From positions 35,650,918 to 35,714,917 of the forward strand of contig CP136062.1 of assembly GCA_032622095.1 (NCBI GenBank): a stretch of 64,000 nucleotides of DNA. Direction: 5' to 3'. The DNA is from Siphonodentalium dalli. Lineage: Eukaryota; Mollusca; Scaphopoda; Gadilida; Siphonodentaliidae. Position numbers and translations under genes: made by a program. Of this stretch, positions 62,393 to 64,000 are shown one piece after another (the stretch's first letter is position 1; each line of letters opens with the position of its first letter). The notes below the pieces were generated by a model. It ran no database searches and was not told the origin of the DNA. It worked only from the letters and a program-made list of their open reading frames with translations.

Positions 62393-62623
62393 GTAAATTA
62401 AGATTTAAGGCTAAATCTCCCACTGGCTCTTGAAGTAGCTGCTTGCCCTATAAATGTACAATAAAGTTATAAGGACCTGTAGACAGAAATTAATGTTGCA
62501 CAGTAGATACATCAGATTATACAAGCGCTGACTCAGTAATAATTATCATTGAAATGGCCATGTGTCGAATGAAATTGGTCCCAATTTTCACCCATGTCGG
62601 GTTTGAACCCAGGACAACAAGCA

Positions 62624-62770
62624 TTGAAATAGTGTGTCTGTCATTTGCAGAATGAGGTCCCCAGAGGGTGAATTTTGTGATGCTACCCCGCATAGCGGGT
62701 TAACATCACCGAATTCACCCTCTGGGGACCTCATTCTGCAAATGACAGACACACTATTTCAAGGCTTGCA
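62624..62770. mobile_element. Foldback element, family GCAGAATGAGGTCCCC (intact reference copy)
   Basis: Nearly perfect palindrome of about 147 bp: TTGAAATAGTGTGTCTGTCA, then TTTGCAGAATGAGGTCCCCA, with centre CCGCATAGCGG. The right arm ends in CACTATTTCAAGGCTTG. Confidence 0.92.
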
Positions 62771-63457
62771 CGACAACCTTGTTGAGCCTAGACTGTGATG
62801 ATGGTATCTGTATCTGTTGGCCTAACCACCTCAGGACTACGCGAACATTCTTAGAAGGAAGCCCTTTCACCAAGAGTTGGGGAGCGTATTAGTCCAAAGC
62901 TTTGTATGACCCACATATGTGAGTAAAGGAAGGATGCCCAATGACACTTGAGTCCACAACAAGAGGTACCATGTCTTGCCCACCGGAATCTGACATAAGC
63001 TAATGATAGGCAGATCACCCTGCTGTATAGGCAGTTTCAGAATCAGTCAGAAAGTTGACTACAGTATATTGTGTACCGAGTTTACCATATATATTGTACC
63101 TGAATTAAAGGTACAGTCATGTATAGATAAGTTATATATTTCCCAAATTGTATGATAAGTTATATATTTCCCAATTGTATTTGGTGTTGTCTCATCCATA
63201 ACAGTAAAAATAAGTCAATTTCGCGCAAGTAAGATATCTATACTGATGTATGATATGTAAAAAGCACTAACAGCTATTGGGTTCCATGCGAGGTGAATAT
63301 AAATGCTCTTTATATGGAGTTCATTAATTATGTGTTTCTGTTATAAATCTTAATCCACGATCTAACCACATCGGCTATAGCTATGGGGACATTCTTAAAA
63401 GGAAGCCCTTTCACCAAGAGTTGAGCTGCATATCAGTCTGAACATGGGTCCGAAGTA
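62771..63457. other. Intron 14 sequence
   Basis: AGGAAGCCCTTTCACCAAGA occurs at 62855 and again at 63398, with a related copy at 63882. It is a dispersed repeat of unknown type. A 25-bp direct repeat (GATAAGTTATATATTTCCCAA) lies at 63125 and 63151. No exon found. Confidence 0.45.
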
Positions 63458-63631
63458 CAGTAATGCTCTAAATAATCGACTACTTGAACACAGCAGAATT
63501 ATAGGTAATTTTTCAGGATTTAGTCGGAAATATGGCTTGTTGCCATTCACCGGAAAGCTCTTAGTCTAAATCCTGAAAAATTACCCATAATTCTGCTGTG
63601 GTTAAGGAGTCAATTATTTTGAGCATTACTG
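63458..63631. mobile_element. Foldback MITE, family CAGTAATGCCC (last copy in window)
   Basis: TA-flanked, with termini CAGTAATGCTCTAAATAATC and GAGCATTACTG. The right arm is shortened after CTCTTAGTCTAAATCC. Confidence 0.9.
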
Positions 63632-63931
63632 TATCACAGATCTACTGTTATTAGAACAGCACAATGCACTCCTCCAAAATTGTGTCCATGACCATATGGC
63701 CATATGATTACTATACTGTTACTGGCGTATATATATATATCTATATAAGATTTATGGAACCACTGATGAAATGGCAATGTATTGATTGGAATGGCACACT
63801 GAGATCAACCTTGAAATAAATTTAGTTTTGTCTAGCCCAGACTAGTCCATGACCTAACCATCTCGGCTATGGGAATTCCTTCAAAAGGAATCCCTTTCAC
63901 CAAGAGATGGGCTGTGTATCATTACTAGTTG

Positions 63932-64000
63932 ACAAGCTTTGAAATAGTGTGTCTGTCATTTGTAGATTGAGGTCTACTTCGACATGCAGTAGTTTTAAAC
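63932..64000. mobile_element. Left end of another GCAGAATGAGGTCCCC-family element, cut by the window edge
   Basis: CAAGCTTTGAAATAGTGTGT, then CTGTCATTTGTAGATTGAGG, matches the arm of the 62624-62770 copy, then diverges. Confidence 0.65.

Overview
The window looks like animal genomic DNA, most likely from a lophotrochozoan and by general impression a bivalve mollusc. The evidence is AT-rich sequence, spliced genes with GT-AG introns of up to 14 kb, many non-autonomous DNA transposons, broken non-LTR retrotransposons, and the dispersed 'GTCCGTCC ... GTTATGGCCC' repeats that I associate with mollusc introns. The species cannot be fixed from the sequence alone. There are no bacterial-type operons, and I recognise no tRNA, rRNA or CRISPR.

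One host gene dominates. I could chain 14 plus-strand exons from 8742 to 62392 by splice sites, reading phase and protein continuity. All 13 junctions agree in phase, and the joined coding sequence is about 6.77 kb (about 2,255 codons). The gene is open at both ends: the first exon seen starts in phase 1, and the last ends in phase 2 near the right edge. The product is a large, probably extracellular protein. It is built from repeated beta-sandwich-like modules with two hallmarks: an F-x-D-P-E-S-G-[IV] box followed by a Y-x-x-x-x-G-T-x-P-G-x-x-D-[IV] stretch, and a V-x-A-x-N-x-A-G ... S-D-G-V-x-V-D-x-T-P-P box. Near its C-terminal third lies a non-repeat domain with a cysteine cluster (C-L-P-C-x3-C-x3-C-x3-C). 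I do not recognise a named gene.

Layout: 1-1985 is a decayed CR1/L2-like LINE on the minus strand. 1986-8741 is repeat-rich sequence holding a second RT relic split by an 8-bp-TSD transposon (5162-6331). 8742-16379 holds exons 1-5. 16380-30702 is a giant intron with tandem repeats of about 350, 63, 47 and 41 bp, the last about 7 kb long and ending at exon 6. 30703-49659 holds exons 6-11, with intronic LINE relics and a tandem SINE-like array. 49660-56792 is an intron holding a 68-75-bp satellite cut by a 1.71-kb transposon with a perfect 8-bp target duplication. 56793-62392 holds exons 12-14, and the last exon begins inside the final unit of a 40-bp minisatellite.

The most unusual signal concerns the 3' ends of introns. 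The 40-bp minisatellite before exon 14 has a monomer that carries the branch/pyrimidine/AG acceptor plus the first coding bases of the exon. The 41-bp satellite before exon 6 runs to within 0-12 bases of its acceptor and carries an acceptor-like AG in many units. In effect, two introns of one gene end in tandem arrays of near-identical candidate splice acceptors. In addition, about 14 near-perfect foldback MITEs of one family and several other palindromic elements lie in or just upstream of these introns. Those inside the transcribed span would form long hairpins in the pre-mRNA.
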